DNA of 64,000 nucleotides, taken from positions 4,151,241 through 4,215,240 of the forward strand of contig NZ_JAUSQZ010000001.1 in NCBI RefSeq assembly GCF_030811555.1, written 5' to 3'. Source of the DNA: Kineosporia succinea (GTDB taxonomy: Bacteria; Actinomycetota; Actinomycetes; Actinomycetales; Kineosporiaceae). Position 1 is the stretch's first letter. Every line of letters begins with the position of its first letter. Both the position numbers and the translations under genes were made by a program. A model generated the notes under the pieces. It saw only the letters and a list, made by a program, of their open reading frames with translations. It did no database searches and had not been told where the DNA came from. Positions 23,786 to 33,191 of this stretch are shown in pieces.

Positions 23786-26691
23786 GCAACCACATCCAGA
23801 CCCTCACGACGACCCTGTGCGGCCACCTCGAGGCCAAGCAGGTCGACGCGACGGAACAGTTCGTCGTCGGGGTGGCCGCCGTCGACCGGCCGGAACTGGC
23901 GAAAGAGCTCACGCGGTGGGCCCGTTCGAACGCCAACGGTCCCAGCTGGGAGGCGCACCGGGCCGAGCTGCCCGCCGTCGCGGTGGCGGCGGTCGGGCTG
24001 ATGCCCTCGGCGGCCGCCGCCGACGCGCTGCTCGGCCGGGCCGCTCTGCGGGCCGACTGGGAATTCCTCCCCGTCGACCGGATGGCCGCGGTGGCCGGAA
24101 AACTCGGGGTCGCCTGGCTGGGAGACCTGGCCGTGCGCATGTCCGACCGGCTGCCCCGCTCCGGTCGTCTCGACGAAGACTGGCTCCCCGTCGCCGAACT
24201 GATCGCTGTCACCGGGGCCCCGGTTCCCGAGCACGACCGGTTCGTGAACGGCTGGGTCTCGTGGCTGTCGGTGCCCGAGGCGCCCGGCGGCTGGTGGGAC
24301 CGGCCCGAGCCCGAGAAGGTCACCATCATCGGCCAGCGGTTCCTGCACGGTCCCTTCCTCGCGGTTCTGCTGCCCCGGCTGTTCGAGCTCAACGGGGTGG
24401 GGACTCCTCTCGGTGGGGGCGGGCCCGGGATGCCCGCCGCGCAGGCGCTGGTGGCCCTGGCCGATGCCGGGCGTCTCGACCGCGCCGAGCTCATCGACGG
24501 CTGTCTGGGGCGTCTGCGGCAGCCCGACCGTCCCTCCGCACTGCGCTTCTTCACCCGGTTGCACGACCTGCTCGCGCCCACGCCCGACGAGGTCGGGCCG
24601 AGAGCGGCCGAGTACGGCGACCTGGCCGCGGTGGCGCCGTCGCCGGTCGCCGGGGCCGCGCTCCGGAGTCTGCGAGAACTGGCCGACGCGGGCCGCCTCG
24701 ACGTGGAGCTCCTCTGCGACGTGGCTCCGGCGGTGCTCGAACGGCCCGAGAAGGTCGTGGTCAAGGGCATGTTCACGGTGCTCGACCGGGCCCTGCGGGG
24801 AGCCGCGCCCCGGCCGGACGCTGCGGTCGCGCTGGTGACCGTTCTGGCGGGCTGTTTCGGTGCCGAGGACTTCGCCACCGCCGACCGGGCCTTGTCGATC
24901 GTGCTGTCGCGGGTCACGAAGCTGCCCCCCGAGGCGCTCACGGTTCTGGGGGAGCACCTCGGCGAACTACCGGCCGACCTGGCCCGCGCCGCCCGGGCGA
25001 AAGTGCCCGGGGCGGCGGGCGACCCGACGATCGCCGCGGCTGACGACTCCCCGTCCACCGCGGTCTCCCCGTCCACCGCGGTCTCCCCGCCTGAAGACGC
25101 TCCGGACCGGGCGGTGCCCTTCTCCCGCACCGACGAACCCTGGCCCGACCCGATCACCGACCGGGCCGGTCTCCAGCAGCTCTTCGACGAGAAGACCGCG
25201 GCCACGGGCTGGGTCGGTCTGGAGCAGGCGCTGGCGGGACTCACCGAGCTGGCCGCGGTCGATCCCGGGCACGGGGTGAACGTGCCGAACCCGGGCTCGT
25301 GGATGCCGCAGTGGGCGTTCTGCCAGACCCGTTACATGATCCATCGGCAGTGGCCCTTCCAGCCGATGCAGATGGGGAATCGGGAGTCCGTCGTGCGTCC
25401 CGAGATCGATGCCCTGCTGCGGGGTGAGCCGACGGAGTTCCTGCAGTGCTGGGCGCAGTACCCGCACATGGTGAGGGTGCTGCGGATGGCCGAGGTGGTG
25501 AGCGGCCTGGCCGCCGGTCGCGAGAACACACCGCGTCTGCTCATGGCCCTGCCCACCCGGATGAGCGGGGTGATCGACCCGGGTGCGCTGCTGAGCCGCC
25601 TGCGCCGGGCCGAGGCCGAGGGCTGGGAACCCTGGCCACTCGACTTCGAGCAGGCCCTCCTGCGGCTGCCGGCCCGGATCCCGGCCGACGCCGAACTGCT
25701 CACCGGGGCGAAAGACCTGAGGTCCGCGGCGGGCCGGCGTTTCGCGGGGGTGGTCGAGGCGGGCGGGCTGGCGGCCCCGGCGGCCGCGGTGACGACCGGA
25801 TCGCAGCCACCGGCCCCGGGGTCCTACCGGGCGCACGAGGCTCGGCCCGGCGGGCTGCGCCGGGTCGAGCTGCAGCCGCCCGCGTCGCCGGTGTCGGGTC
25901 TGCACCGCACCCTCTTCGGGCTCGACCACTCCCGCCCGCCCCACACCAAGGACGACTGGGTGGCACCGCCGCTCGACCTGTTCCCCGATCATCGCGAGGT
26001 GATCGCGGCCTGGGCCCTGAGCTCCGTGCGGTCGGTGCGTCTGGGGTCGTTGAGCCGGCGGGTGACGCAGGCGATGGCAGGCTCGGCCGGCGAGCGTTCC
26101 GGGCCCGCGACCAGCCTCCTGATCGCCTACTACCTGGAGTCGACCGAGGCGGGGGTGCGGGCCGCCGGCATCGACGCCCTGTTGTACCTGTCGGCCGCCG
26201 GTGAACTCGACGGGCGCCTCCTGGGCGATCACCTGGGCGCGCTGATCGCCGACGGCGAGCAGATCGGGGAGCCGCGTTGGGAGACCCCGTTCCTCGGCCG
26301 CCGGGTCTATCCCTCCCTGGCCGACGCCGCGCGGGCCGGGGCGGAGGCCGACGTCTGGGACGTGATCGTGGCGATGCTGCCCTACGTGCTGGACGGTAGA
26401 CCGACCGGACTGCCCGACCTGCTGATGCTGGCCACGAACCTGGCTGCCCGGTTCTCCGACGGCACGCCGATCGTCGGTCTGGCCGCGTTCGCGGGGCGCA
26501 AGGGATCGGGCAAGAGCGTGGTGCAGGCCCGTCGCCTGCTCGAGGCCGTGCAGAGAGCCCAGAAGCCAGCCCAGAAGCCAGCCCCGGAACCAGCCCCGGA
26601 GTCGGCCCCCGAACCAGTCCCGGAGTCGGCCCCGGAACCAGCCCCGGAGTCGGCCCCGGAGACGTCACCCGTGACGGTGGTGAGGGCCTGA
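23782..26691 (+). CDS. Giant DUF6493-like helical-repeat protein, paralog C
   Basis: A 969-residue homologue starting at an ATG that overlaps the stop of the truncated copy. Shared motifs are GPFLAVLLPRLFELN, DGCLGRLRQPDRPSALRFF, WPLDFEQALLRLPARIP and LPYVLDGRPTGLPDLLMLA. The linker carries a duplicated SPSTAV unit. Unlike A and B it has a C-terminal extension of about 35 residues rich in Pro, Ala, Glu and Ser. It is the last gene of the cassette; 61 bases separate it from the radical-SAM gene. Function is unknown. Confidence 0.8.
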   Translation: MSNHIQTLTTTLCGHLEAKQVDATEQFVVGVAAVDRPELAKELTRWARSNANGPSWEAHRAELPAVAVAAVGLMPSAAAADALLGRAALRADWEFLPVDRMAAVAGKLGVAWLGDLAVRMSDRLPRSGRLDEDWLPVAELIAVTGAPVPEHDRFVNGWVSWLSVPEAPGGWWDRPEPEKVTIIGQRFLHGPFLAVLLPRLFELNGVGTPLGGGGPGMPAAQALVALADAGRLDRAELIDGCLGRLRQPDRPSALRFFTRLHDLLAPTPDEVGPRAAEYGDLAAVAPSPVAGAALRSLRELADAGRLDVELLCDVAPAVLERPEKVVVKGMFTVLDRALRGAAPRPDAAVALVTVLAGCFGAEDFATADRALSIVLSRVTKLPPEALTVLGEHLGELPADLARAARAKVPGAAGDPTIAAADDSPSTAVSPSTAVSPPEDAPDRAVPFSRTDEPWPDPITDRAGLQQLFDEKTAATGWVGLEQALAGLTELAAVDPGHGVNVPNPGSWMPQWAFCQTRYMIHRQWPFQPMQMGNRESVVRPEIDALLRGEPTEFLQCWAQYPHMVRVLRMAEVVSGLAAGRENTPRLLMALPTRMSGVIDPGALLSRLRRAEAEGWEPWPLDFEQALLRLPARIPADAELLTGAKDLRSAAGRRFAGVVEAGGLAAPAAAVTTGSQPPAPGSYRAHEARPGGLRRVELQPPASPVSGLHRTLFGLDHSRPPHTKDDWVAPPLDLFPDHREVIAAWALSSVRSVRLGSLSRRVTQAMAGSAGERSGPATSLLIAYYLESTEAGVRAAGIDALLYLSAAGELDGRLLGDHLGALIADGEQIGEPRWETPFLGRRVYPSLADAARAGAEADVWDVIVAMLPYVLDGRPTGLPDLLMLATNLAARFSDGTPIVGLAAFAGRKGSGKSVVQARRLLEAVQRAQKPAQKPAPEPAPESAPEPVPESAPEPAPESAPETSPVTVVRA
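25048..25083 (+). repeat. Two 18-bp tandem repeats in the paralog C linker
   Basis: Identical 18-bp units at 25048-25065 and 25066-25083 encode SPSTAV twice. They lie at the same interdomain position as the 39-bp array of paralog A. Confidence 0.85.
26590..26661 (+). repeat. Three 24-bp in-frame repeats in the paralog C tail
   Basis: Units at 26590-26613, 26614-26637 and 26638-26661 encode PAPESAPE-type octapeptides, forming a Pro/Glu-rich, probably extended tail. Related shorter KPA/EPA units precede them. Confidence 0.85.
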
Positions 26692-26752
26692 CGGAGGGGC
26701 CGGACGGACGGTCACGTCGTCCAGGGTCGTTGGTCCCGCTTAAACTGGCGCG

Positions 26753-28774
26753 ATGCGTACGGACACCAGCGCGGTGGACTCGGTCTTCGACAGGCTTGAG
26801 TCCCTGCTGCCCTTCGTCTCCAAGCCGATTCAGTACGTCGGCGGCGAGCTGAACTCCACGATCAAGGAGTGGGACGTCGCCGGGCCGCAGACGGTTCGCT
26901 GGGCCCTCATGTACCCGGACGCGTACGAGGTCGGTCTGCCCAACCAGGGCACCATGATCCTCTACGAAGTCCTGAACGAGCGGCCCGACGCCCTTGCGGA
27001 GCGCACCTACGCGGTGTGGCCCGACCTCGAGAAGCTGATGCGTGAGCACGGCGTCCCTCAGTTCACCGTCGACGCCCACCGCCCGGTGGGCGCGTTCGAC
27101 GTGCTCGGCCTGTCGTTCTCGACCGAGCTGGGCTACACGAACATGCTCACCGCGCTCGACCTGGCGGGCATCCCGCTCGAGGCCTCCGAGCGCACCGTCG
27201 ACCACCCGATCGTGCTCGCCGGCGGCCACGCGGCCTTCAACCCCGAGCCGATCGCCGACTTCATCGACGCCGCCGTGCTCGGCGACGGCGAGCAGGCCGT
27301 GGGCATCATCACCGACGTGATCCGCGAGTGGAAGGAGGAGGGCAGCCCGGGCGGGCGCGAAGAGCTCCTCTTCCGTCTCTCCGGCACCGGGGGTGTCTAC
27401 GTGCCGTCGCTGTACGACGTCACGTACTCCGCCGACGGCACCATCCAGCGGGTCCTGCCGAACCGGGCCGGCGTGCCCTACCGGGTCAGCAAGCACACCG
27501 TCATGGACCTCGACGAGTGGCCCTACCCGAAGAAGCCGCTGGTCCCGGTGGCCGAGAGCGTGCACGAGCGGATGAGCGTGGAGATCTTCCGCGGCTGCAC
27601 CCGGGGCTGCCGTTTCTGCCAGGCCGGCATGATCACCCGCCCGGTGCGCGAGCGCTCCATCGAGGGCATCGGCGCCATGGTGGACGCGGGTCTCAAGGCC
27701 ACCGGTTTCGAGGAGGTGGGCCTGCTGAGCCTCTCCTCGGCCGACCACTCCGAGATCGCCGACGTCACCAAGCAGCTCGCCGACCGCTACGACGGCACCA
27801 ACACCGGTCTCTCGCTGCCCAGCACCCGGGTCGACGCGTTCAACATCGACCTGGCCCAGGAACTCTCCCGCAACGGGCGGCGTTCCGGCCTGACCTTCGC
27901 CCCCGAGGGCGGCAGCGAGCGCATCCGCAAGGTCATCAACAAGATGGTCACCGAAGACGACCTGGTGCGCACCGTGGCCGCGGCCTACGGCGCCGGCTGG
28001 CGTCAGGTGAAGCTGTACTTCATGTGCGGCCTCCCCACCGAGACCGACGAAGACGTCCTGCAGATCGCCGAGCTGGCCAAGCGGGTCATCCAGACCGGCC
28101 GCGAGGTCTCCGGCACGAAAGACATCCGCTGCACCGTCAGCATCGGCGGCTTCGTGCCCAAGCCGCACACGCCGTTCCAGTGGGTCGGCCAGACCGAACC
28201 CGACGTCATCGACGCCCGGCTGGCCAAGCTGCGCGAGGCGATCCGCTCGGACAAGCGCTACGGCCGCGCCATCGGCTTCCGCTACCACGACGGCAAGCCC
28301 GGCCAGGTCGAGGGCCTGCTCTCGCGCGGCGACCGCCGCGTCGGCCGCGTGATCAAGGCCGTCTGGGAAGACGGCGGCCGCTTCGACGGCTGGAGCGAGC
28401 ACTTCTCCTACGACCGCTGGATGGCCTCGGCCGAGAAGGCCCTGGCCGGGTCCGAGGTCGACGTCGCCTGGTACACCACCCGCGAGCGCGGCCGTAACGA
28501 GGTCCTGCCCTGGGACCACCTCGACTCCGGCCTCGACAAGGACTGGCTCTGGGAGGACTGGCAGGACGCCCTCGACGAGGACGAGGTCGAGGACTGCCGC
28601 TGGACCCCCTGCTTCGACTGCGGCGTCTGCCCGCAGATGAACACCGAGATCCAGATCGGCCCGACCGGGCGCTCGCTGCTCCCGCTCGCGGTCGTGCCCT
28701 CGCAGGGCCAGATCAACGTGGGCATCCAGACGCACACCCACACGCACACCCCGATCGCCGGGCCGGTGTCCTGA
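26753..28774 (+). CDS. TIGR03960-family B12-binding-type radical SAM protein
   Basis: A 673-residue cytoplasmic protein. The N-terminal half is a B12-binding-like domain (WALMYPDAYEVGLPNQG). The radical SAM core starts at FRGCTRGCRFCQAG, where CxxxCxxC binds the 4Fe-4S cluster, at about residues 282-295. The C-terminus has an additional Cys-rich stretch (CFDCGVCPQM) and a short Thr-His repeat tail. The family is widespread beside the TIGR03936 gene and rne in actinobacteria; a role in tRNA or RNA modification has been suggested but is not established here. Its stop overlaps the next ATG. Confidence 0.93.
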   Translation: MRTDTSAVDSVFDRLESLLPFVSKPIQYVGGELNSTIKEWDVAGPQTVRWALMYPDAYEVGLPNQGTMILYEVLNERPDALAERTYAVWPDLEKLMREHGVPQFTVDAHRPVGAFDVLGLSFSTELGYTNMLTALDLAGIPLEASERTVDHPIVLAGGHAAFNPEPIADFIDAAVLGDGEQAVGIITDVIREWKEEGSPGGREELLFRLSGTGGVYVPSLYDVTYSADGTIQRVLPNRAGVPYRVSKHTVMDLDEWPYPKKPLVPVAESVHERMSVEIFRGCTRGCRFCQAGMITRPVRERSIEGIGAMVDAGLKATGFEEVGLLSLSSADHSEIADVTKQLADRYDGTNTGLSLPSTRVDAFNIDLAQELSRNGRRSGLTFAPEGGSERIRKVINKMVTEDDLVRTVAAAYGAGWRQVKLYFMCGLPTETDEDVLQIAELAKRVIQTGREVSGTKDIRCTVSIGGFVPKPHTPFQWVGQTEPDVIDARLAKLREAIRSDKRYGRAIGFRYHDGKPGQVEGLLSRGDRRVGRVIKAVWEDGGRFDGWSEHFSYDRWMASAEKALAGSEVDVAWYTTRERGRNEVLPWDHLDSGLDKDWLWEDWQDALDEDEVEDCRWTPCFDCGVCPQMNTEIQIGPTGRSLLPLAVVPSQGQINVGIQTHTHTHTPIAGPVS

Positions 28775-29562
28775 TGGCACGTCAGCCCGAGGGCCCGCCG
28801 CCGCCCCCCGTCGTGCAGAAGCTCCGCCTCCGGTACGCCAAGCGGGGCCGCCTGCGGTTCTCGAGCCACCGCGACTTCCAGCGGGCGCTGGAGCGGGCGG
28901 TGCGCCGGGCCGCGATCCCGATGGCCTACTCGGCCGGCTTCCACCCGCACCCGCGCATCTCCTACGCCAACGCCGCCCCCACCGGCACCGCCAGTGAGGC
29001 CGAGTACATCGAGATCGCGCTCGCGGCCCGGGTCGACCCGGACGAGCTGCGGGCCTCGCTCGACTCCGCTCTGCCCGACGGGCTGGACATTCTCGACGTG
29101 GTCGAGGTGACCGCTCCGGGGCAGCTGGCCGACCGTCTGCAGGCCTCGGTCTGGCAGATCGAGCTCTTCGCCGACACGCCCGGCGACGAGGCCGCTGAGG
29201 CGAACGACGTGCGCGTGCGCGACGTGGTGGAGCGCTTCCTCACGGCCGAGCGGGTCGAGGTGCAGCGGATGACCAAGAACGGGCTGAGGACGTTCGACGC
29301 CCGGGAAGCGGTCCTCCGGATCGAAGTGGAGCCTAGTGTCACATCAAGACCCGGTAACGGTTGTGCGATACTGAGCTTGGTCGTGCGGCACAACACACCG
29401 GCTGTGCGACCCGACGACGTCCTTTCCGCCTTCCGCGCGGTAGCCGACTTCGCGCCTCCGTCACCACCCCGAGTGACGCGCCTGGCGCAGGGGCTGCTCG
29501 ACGCGGACGACGGATCGGTGACCGACCCACTGGTCCCCGACCGGGACGCCGCCGGCGCCTGA
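28774..29562 (+). CDS. TIGR03936 / DUF2344 radical-SAM-associated protein
   Basis: A 262-residue protein matching the family encoded immediately after TIGR03960. The conserved N-terminal block is LRLRYAKRGRLRFSSHRDF, followed by AIPMAYSAGFHPHPRISYA. It has no iron-sulfur motif and is thought to serve as partner of the radical SAM enzyme; in some phyla the two are fused. The ATG overlaps the upstream stop by one base (TGATG). Confidence 0.92.
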   Translation: MARQPEGPPPPPVVQKLRLRYAKRGRLRFSSHRDFQRALERAVRRAAIPMAYSAGFHPHPRISYANAAPTGTASEAEYIEIALAARVDPDELRASLDSALPDGLDILDVVEVTAPGQLADRLQASVWQIELFADTPGDEAAEANDVRVRDVVERFLTAERVEVQRMTKNGLRTFDAREAVLRIEVEPSVTSRPGNGCAILSLVVRHNTPAVRPDDVLSAFRAVADFAPPSPPRVTRLAQGLLDADDGSVTDPLVPDRDAAGA

Positions 29563-29716
29563 CAGTGCCTCGCCCCCGCCCTGACCGGCTCGGCGCGCAC
29601 CGGAACGGCGTAAGGCCTTGACTTCCGCCGCGACCGGTTGGCGCGGCGACCTACACGAGTACCTCGAGCGGCGCCGACGCGGTGTGGTCGGCGCCCGGGG
29701 TGACGGGAGAACGCCC

Positions 29717-32700
29717 GTGGCGAGCAACGAAGAAACACCTGCGGCGACGGATGACGCAGGACGCGGCGGTGAGGCGGTCGAGAGTCCGGCCTCGTCCGGT
29801 CCGCGTCACGTCGTTCCGGACACCGCAGCGGGGGCCGGCGACCAGCCGTCCTCGGGTCCGACGCCCGATCCGGGTGCGACCACCACGCCGGTCGGCGACC
29901 TGAGCGCCGCCGCCCGGTCGGAGACGAGCACCGAGGCCGTGCCGAACAGCGCGGCCCCGCAGCCGAACAGCGCCGCCGAGGAGCCGAACCGCGCCGCCGA
30001 GAACCGGACGGCGCCGGTCACCGTGGCCTCCGACGAGCCCGTCGCCGTGCCCGACGCCGCGCAGAGCAGCCCGGGCACCGCGTCGGCCGACGCCCCGGTG
30101 CCCGATCCGGAGGCCCCGGCGCCCACCACGCGGCGCCGTGCCACCCGCACCCGCACCGCCAAGAAGGCCGTGGCCTCCGACGAGGCCGCGACCGACACCG
30201 ACAGCGAGGCCGACGCCACATCCGGGACGGCGGCCCCGGTCAAGCGGGTCCGTGCGCCGCGCAAGCGCACCGCCGCCAAGCGCGTGGCCGCGACCGAGGA
30301 GAACGCGTCCCCGGCCGACGCCGAGACCGCCGCGGTGATCGCGGCCGTGTCCGGCACCGAGGTCGAGCCGGCCGCCCCGGCCGCTGCCGGGACGAGCGCC
30401 GACCAGAACGCCGACCAGGCCGACGACACCGCGGACGCCCTGTTCGCCGAGCCCGTCGCCCCGGCCAAGAAGACGACCCGCCGCCGCAGCTCCCGCAAGG
30501 CGAGCGCCCCGGCGACCCGCGCCGCCGAACCGCTCGAGGCGTCCGAGGCCGGCCCGCAGGGTGAGACCGACGAGACGGGCATCGCCCCGGCGGGCACCGA
30601 GTCGCTGGACACCGAGCCGCTGAGCACCGAGCCGCTGGACACCGAGCAGCCCCCGGCCCGCGCCGGCCGGGGCAGCCGTCGCGCCACCGCCGCCCAGGGC
30701 AGCACCCGCGCGAACGGCGCCACCCGCCCCGACACGTCCGCAAGCACCCCCGACGCGAGCGCGACGGGCACCACCGCGCCCGACGTGACCACCACGTCCG
30801 CCGGCACCGCGACCGACCCGGCCACCACCGCGGACGAGCCGGCGCCCGCCGCGTCGCCCGTGACCCAGCCCTTCTCCGCGCAGCCCGAGACCGGCGAGAC
30901 CACCGCTGCCCGCAGCCGCCCGCGCACCCGCGTGCGCTCGGCCGCCGAGCGGGCCGCCGACGCCGCCGCCGAGGAAGAAGCCCGCGCCAACCAGGCCACC
31001 GAGGCCGACCAGGCCGACGAGCAGGTGGCCCCCACCCGCCCCGCCGGCATCATGCCGATCTTCCAGGCCCCCGAGCCGGCTGCCCGCCGCAGCCGCCGGG
31101 CCGCCTCCCGCCCGGCCGGCCCGCCGAAGCCGGTCGAGCTCACCAAGGACGAGGAAGCCGACGAGATCCTCTCCGCGCAGGACGCCGCCGAGGAGGCCAC
31201 CGGCCTGCTCGAGGGCCCGGCCGCGGACGCCGCCGAGAACGACGACGCGACCTCGTCCGCCGCTGACCTCACCGACGAGGAGCTCGACGAGCTCGACGGC
31301 ACCGAGGAAGCCGAAGAGGCGGACGAGGCCGACGACGACAACGAAGACGGTGAGGAGGGTGACGAGCAGGAAGAGGCCGTCACCCCGCGTCGCCGTCGCC
31401 GCCGGGGTGGCCGTGGCCGCCGGGGCCGCAGCCGGGGTGACGCGGCCGAGCCCGCCGAGACCACGGCCGATGCCGGTGAGCAGGCCGCCGCTCCCGAGGT
31501 CGCGGACGAGGCTGAGGAGCCGGAGGAGTCCGACGACGAGTCCGACGGTGGCGAGGAGGCCGGTGAGTCGACGGGCAGCCGTCGTCGCCGTCGTCGTCGC
31601 CGCCGTGGTTCGGGCGGCACCGACGGTGAGGTGACCGTCGACGACGGTGGCACCACTGTCGTCACCAAGGTGCGCGAGAGCCGTGAGAGCCGCCGCAGCA
31701 GCGGCGGCACCAGCAGCGACGACGTCACGTCGGTGCGCGGTTCCACCCGTCTCGAGGCCAAGAAGCAGCGTCGCCGCGAGGGTCGCGAGGCCGGTCGCCG
31801 CCGCACGATCCTGACCGAGGCCGAGTTCCTGGCCCGCCGGGAGAGCGTCGAGCGCACGATGGTGGTGCGCGAGCGCGACGGCCGCACCCAGATCGGTGTG
31901 CTCGAAGACGGCGTGCTGGTCGAGCACTACGTGGCCCGCAAGACGCAGACCTCCACGGTCGGCAACGTGTACCTGGGCCGGGTGCAGAACGTGCTCCCGA
32001 GCATGGAGGCCGCGTTCGTCGACATCGGCAAGGGCCGCAACGCCGTGCTCTACGCCGGTGAGGTCAACTGGGACGCCGCGGGCATGGACGGCCAGCCGCG
32101 TCGCATCGAGCACGCGCTGCACGCCGGCGACTCGGTGCTCGTGCAGGTCACCAAAGACCCGATCGGTCACAAGGGCGCCCGCCTGACCAGCCAGATCTCG
32201 ATGCCCGGCCGCTACCTGGTGTACGTGCCCGACGGCTCGATGACCGGCATCAGCCGCAAGCTGCCCGACACCGAGCGCACCCGCCTGAAGAAGATCCTGC
32301 GCGAGGTCGTGCCCGACAACGCGGGCGTGATCGTGCGCACCGCGGCGGAGGGCGCGAGCGACGAGGAGCTCGAGCGCGACGTGCAGCGCCTGCAGGCGCA
32401 GTGGGAGGACATCCACGCGAAGGTGTCGTCCGCGAACGCCCCGGCCATGCTCTACGGCGAGCCGGACCTGGCGATCAAGGTCGTGCGTGACGTCTTCAAC
32501 GAGGACTTCAGCAAGCTGATCATCTCCGGTGACGAGGCCTGGGAGACCCTGCACGGGTACATCCAGCACGTCGCCCCCGACCTGGTCGAGCGTCTGCAGC
32601 ACTGGGACGGCGAGAAGGACGTCTTCGCCAAGTACCGCATCGACGAGCAGCTGGCCAAGGGGCTCGATCGCAAGGTCTGGCTGCCCTCGGGCGGTTCGCT

Positions 32701-33163
32701 GGTCATCGACCGCACCGAGGCGATGACGGTGATCGACGTCAACACCGGCAAGTTCACCGGTGCGGGCGGCAACCTCGAAGAGACCGTCACGAAGAACAAC
32801 CTCGAGGCGGCCGAGGAGGTCGTGCACCAGCTCCGGCTGCGCGACATCGGCGGCATCATCGTGGTCGACTTCATCGACATGGTGCTCGAGAGCAACCGTG
32901 ACCTGGTGCTGCGTCGGCTGCTCGAGTGCCTGGGCCGCGACCGCACGCGTCACCAGGTCGCCGAGGTCACCTCGCTCGGCCTGGTGCAGATGACCCGTAA
33001 GCGCGTCGGGCAGGGCCTGCTCGAGGTGTTCAGCGAGACCTGTGAGCACTGCGGCGGGCGAGGGCTGATCATGCACGACGAGCCGGTCGAGAAGAAGCAG
33101 CAGGAGAACGGCAACGGCGGCGGCGGTGGCGGCCGTAAGGGCCGTAACAACCATCAGCACTGA
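29717..33163 (+). CDS. rne: Ribonuclease E/G family endoribonuclease with long disordered N-terminus
   Basis: About 1148 residues. The first 640 or so are low-complexity Ala/Pro/Glu/Asp with Arg/Lys clusters (RRRRRRGG-type), typical of actinobacterial RNase E, whose RNA- and protein-binding arms are N-terminal. The S1 domain begins near residue 745 (GNVYLGRVQNVLPSMEAAF). Catalytic Asp motifs are VIDVNTGKF near 1006 and VVDFIDM near 1049. The Zn-link CEHCGGRG is near 1108. I chose GTG 29717, which has a GGGAGA site; TTG 29618 would add 33 residues. The enzyme processes rRNA and tRNA precursors and starts mRNA decay. Confidence 0.93.
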   Translation: MASNEETPAATDDAGRGGEAVESPASSGPRHVVPDTAAGAGDQPSSGPTPDPGATTTPVGDLSAAARSETSTEAVPNSAAPQPNSAAEEPNRAAENRTAPVTVASDEPVAVPDAAQSSPGTASADAPVPDPEAPAPTTRRRATRTRTAKKAVASDEAATDTDSEADATSGTAAPVKRVRAPRKRTAAKRVAATEENASPADAETAAVIAAVSGTEVEPAAPAAAGTSADQNADQADDTADALFAEPVAPAKKTTRRRSSRKASAPATRAAEPLEASEAGPQGETDETGIAPAGTESLDTEPLSTEPLDTEQPPARAGRGSRRATAAQGSTRANGATRPDTSASTPDASATGTTAPDVTTTSAGTATDPATTADEPAPAASPVTQPFSAQPETGETTAARSRPRTRVRSAAERAADAAAEEEARANQATEADQADEQVAPTRPAGIMPIFQAPEPAARRSRRAASRPAGPPKPVELTKDEEADEILSAQDAAEEATGLLEGPAADAAENDDATSSAADLTDEELDELDGTEEAEEADEADDDNEDGEEGDEQEEAVTPRRRRRRGGRGRRGRSRGDAAEPAETTADAGEQAAAPEVADEAEEPEESDDESDGGEEAGESTGSRRRRRRRRRGSGGTDGEVTVDDGGTTVVTKVRESRESRRSSGGTSSDDVTSVRGSTRLEAKKQRRREGREAGRRRTILTEAEFLARRESVERTMVVRERDGRTQIGVLEDGVLVEHYVARKTQTSTVGNVYLGRVQNVLPSMEAAFVDIGKGRNAVLYAGEVNWDAAGMDGQPRRIEHALHAGDSVLVQVTKDPIGHKGARLTSQISMPGRYLVYVPDGSMTGISRKLPDTERTRLKKILREVVPDNAGVIVRTAAEGASDEELERDVQRLQAQWEDIHAKVSSANAPAMLYGEPDLAIKVVRDVFNEDFSKLIISGDEAWETLHGYIQHVAPDLVERLQHWDGEKDVFAKYRIDEQLAKGLDRKVWLPSGGSLVIDRTEAMTVIDVNTGKFTGAGGNLEETVTKNNLEAAEEVVHQLRLRDIGGIIVVDFIDMVLESNRDLVLRRLLECLGRDRTRHQVAEVTSLGLVQMTRKRVGQGLLEVFSETCEHCGGRGLIMHDEPVEKKQQENGNGGGGGGRKGRNNHQH

Positions 33164-33191
33164 GCATTTGAGCACACAGGCGGGGCGTCCG

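Noticed and set aside
26590-26661. Possible CRISPR-like or regulatory repeat
   Set aside because: Contiguous 24-bp coding repeats with no spacers that encode a Pro/Glu tail.
25700-28780. 1026-codon antisense frame
   Set aside because: Opposes paralog C and the radical-SAM gene, both of which have clear family motifs on the plus strand.
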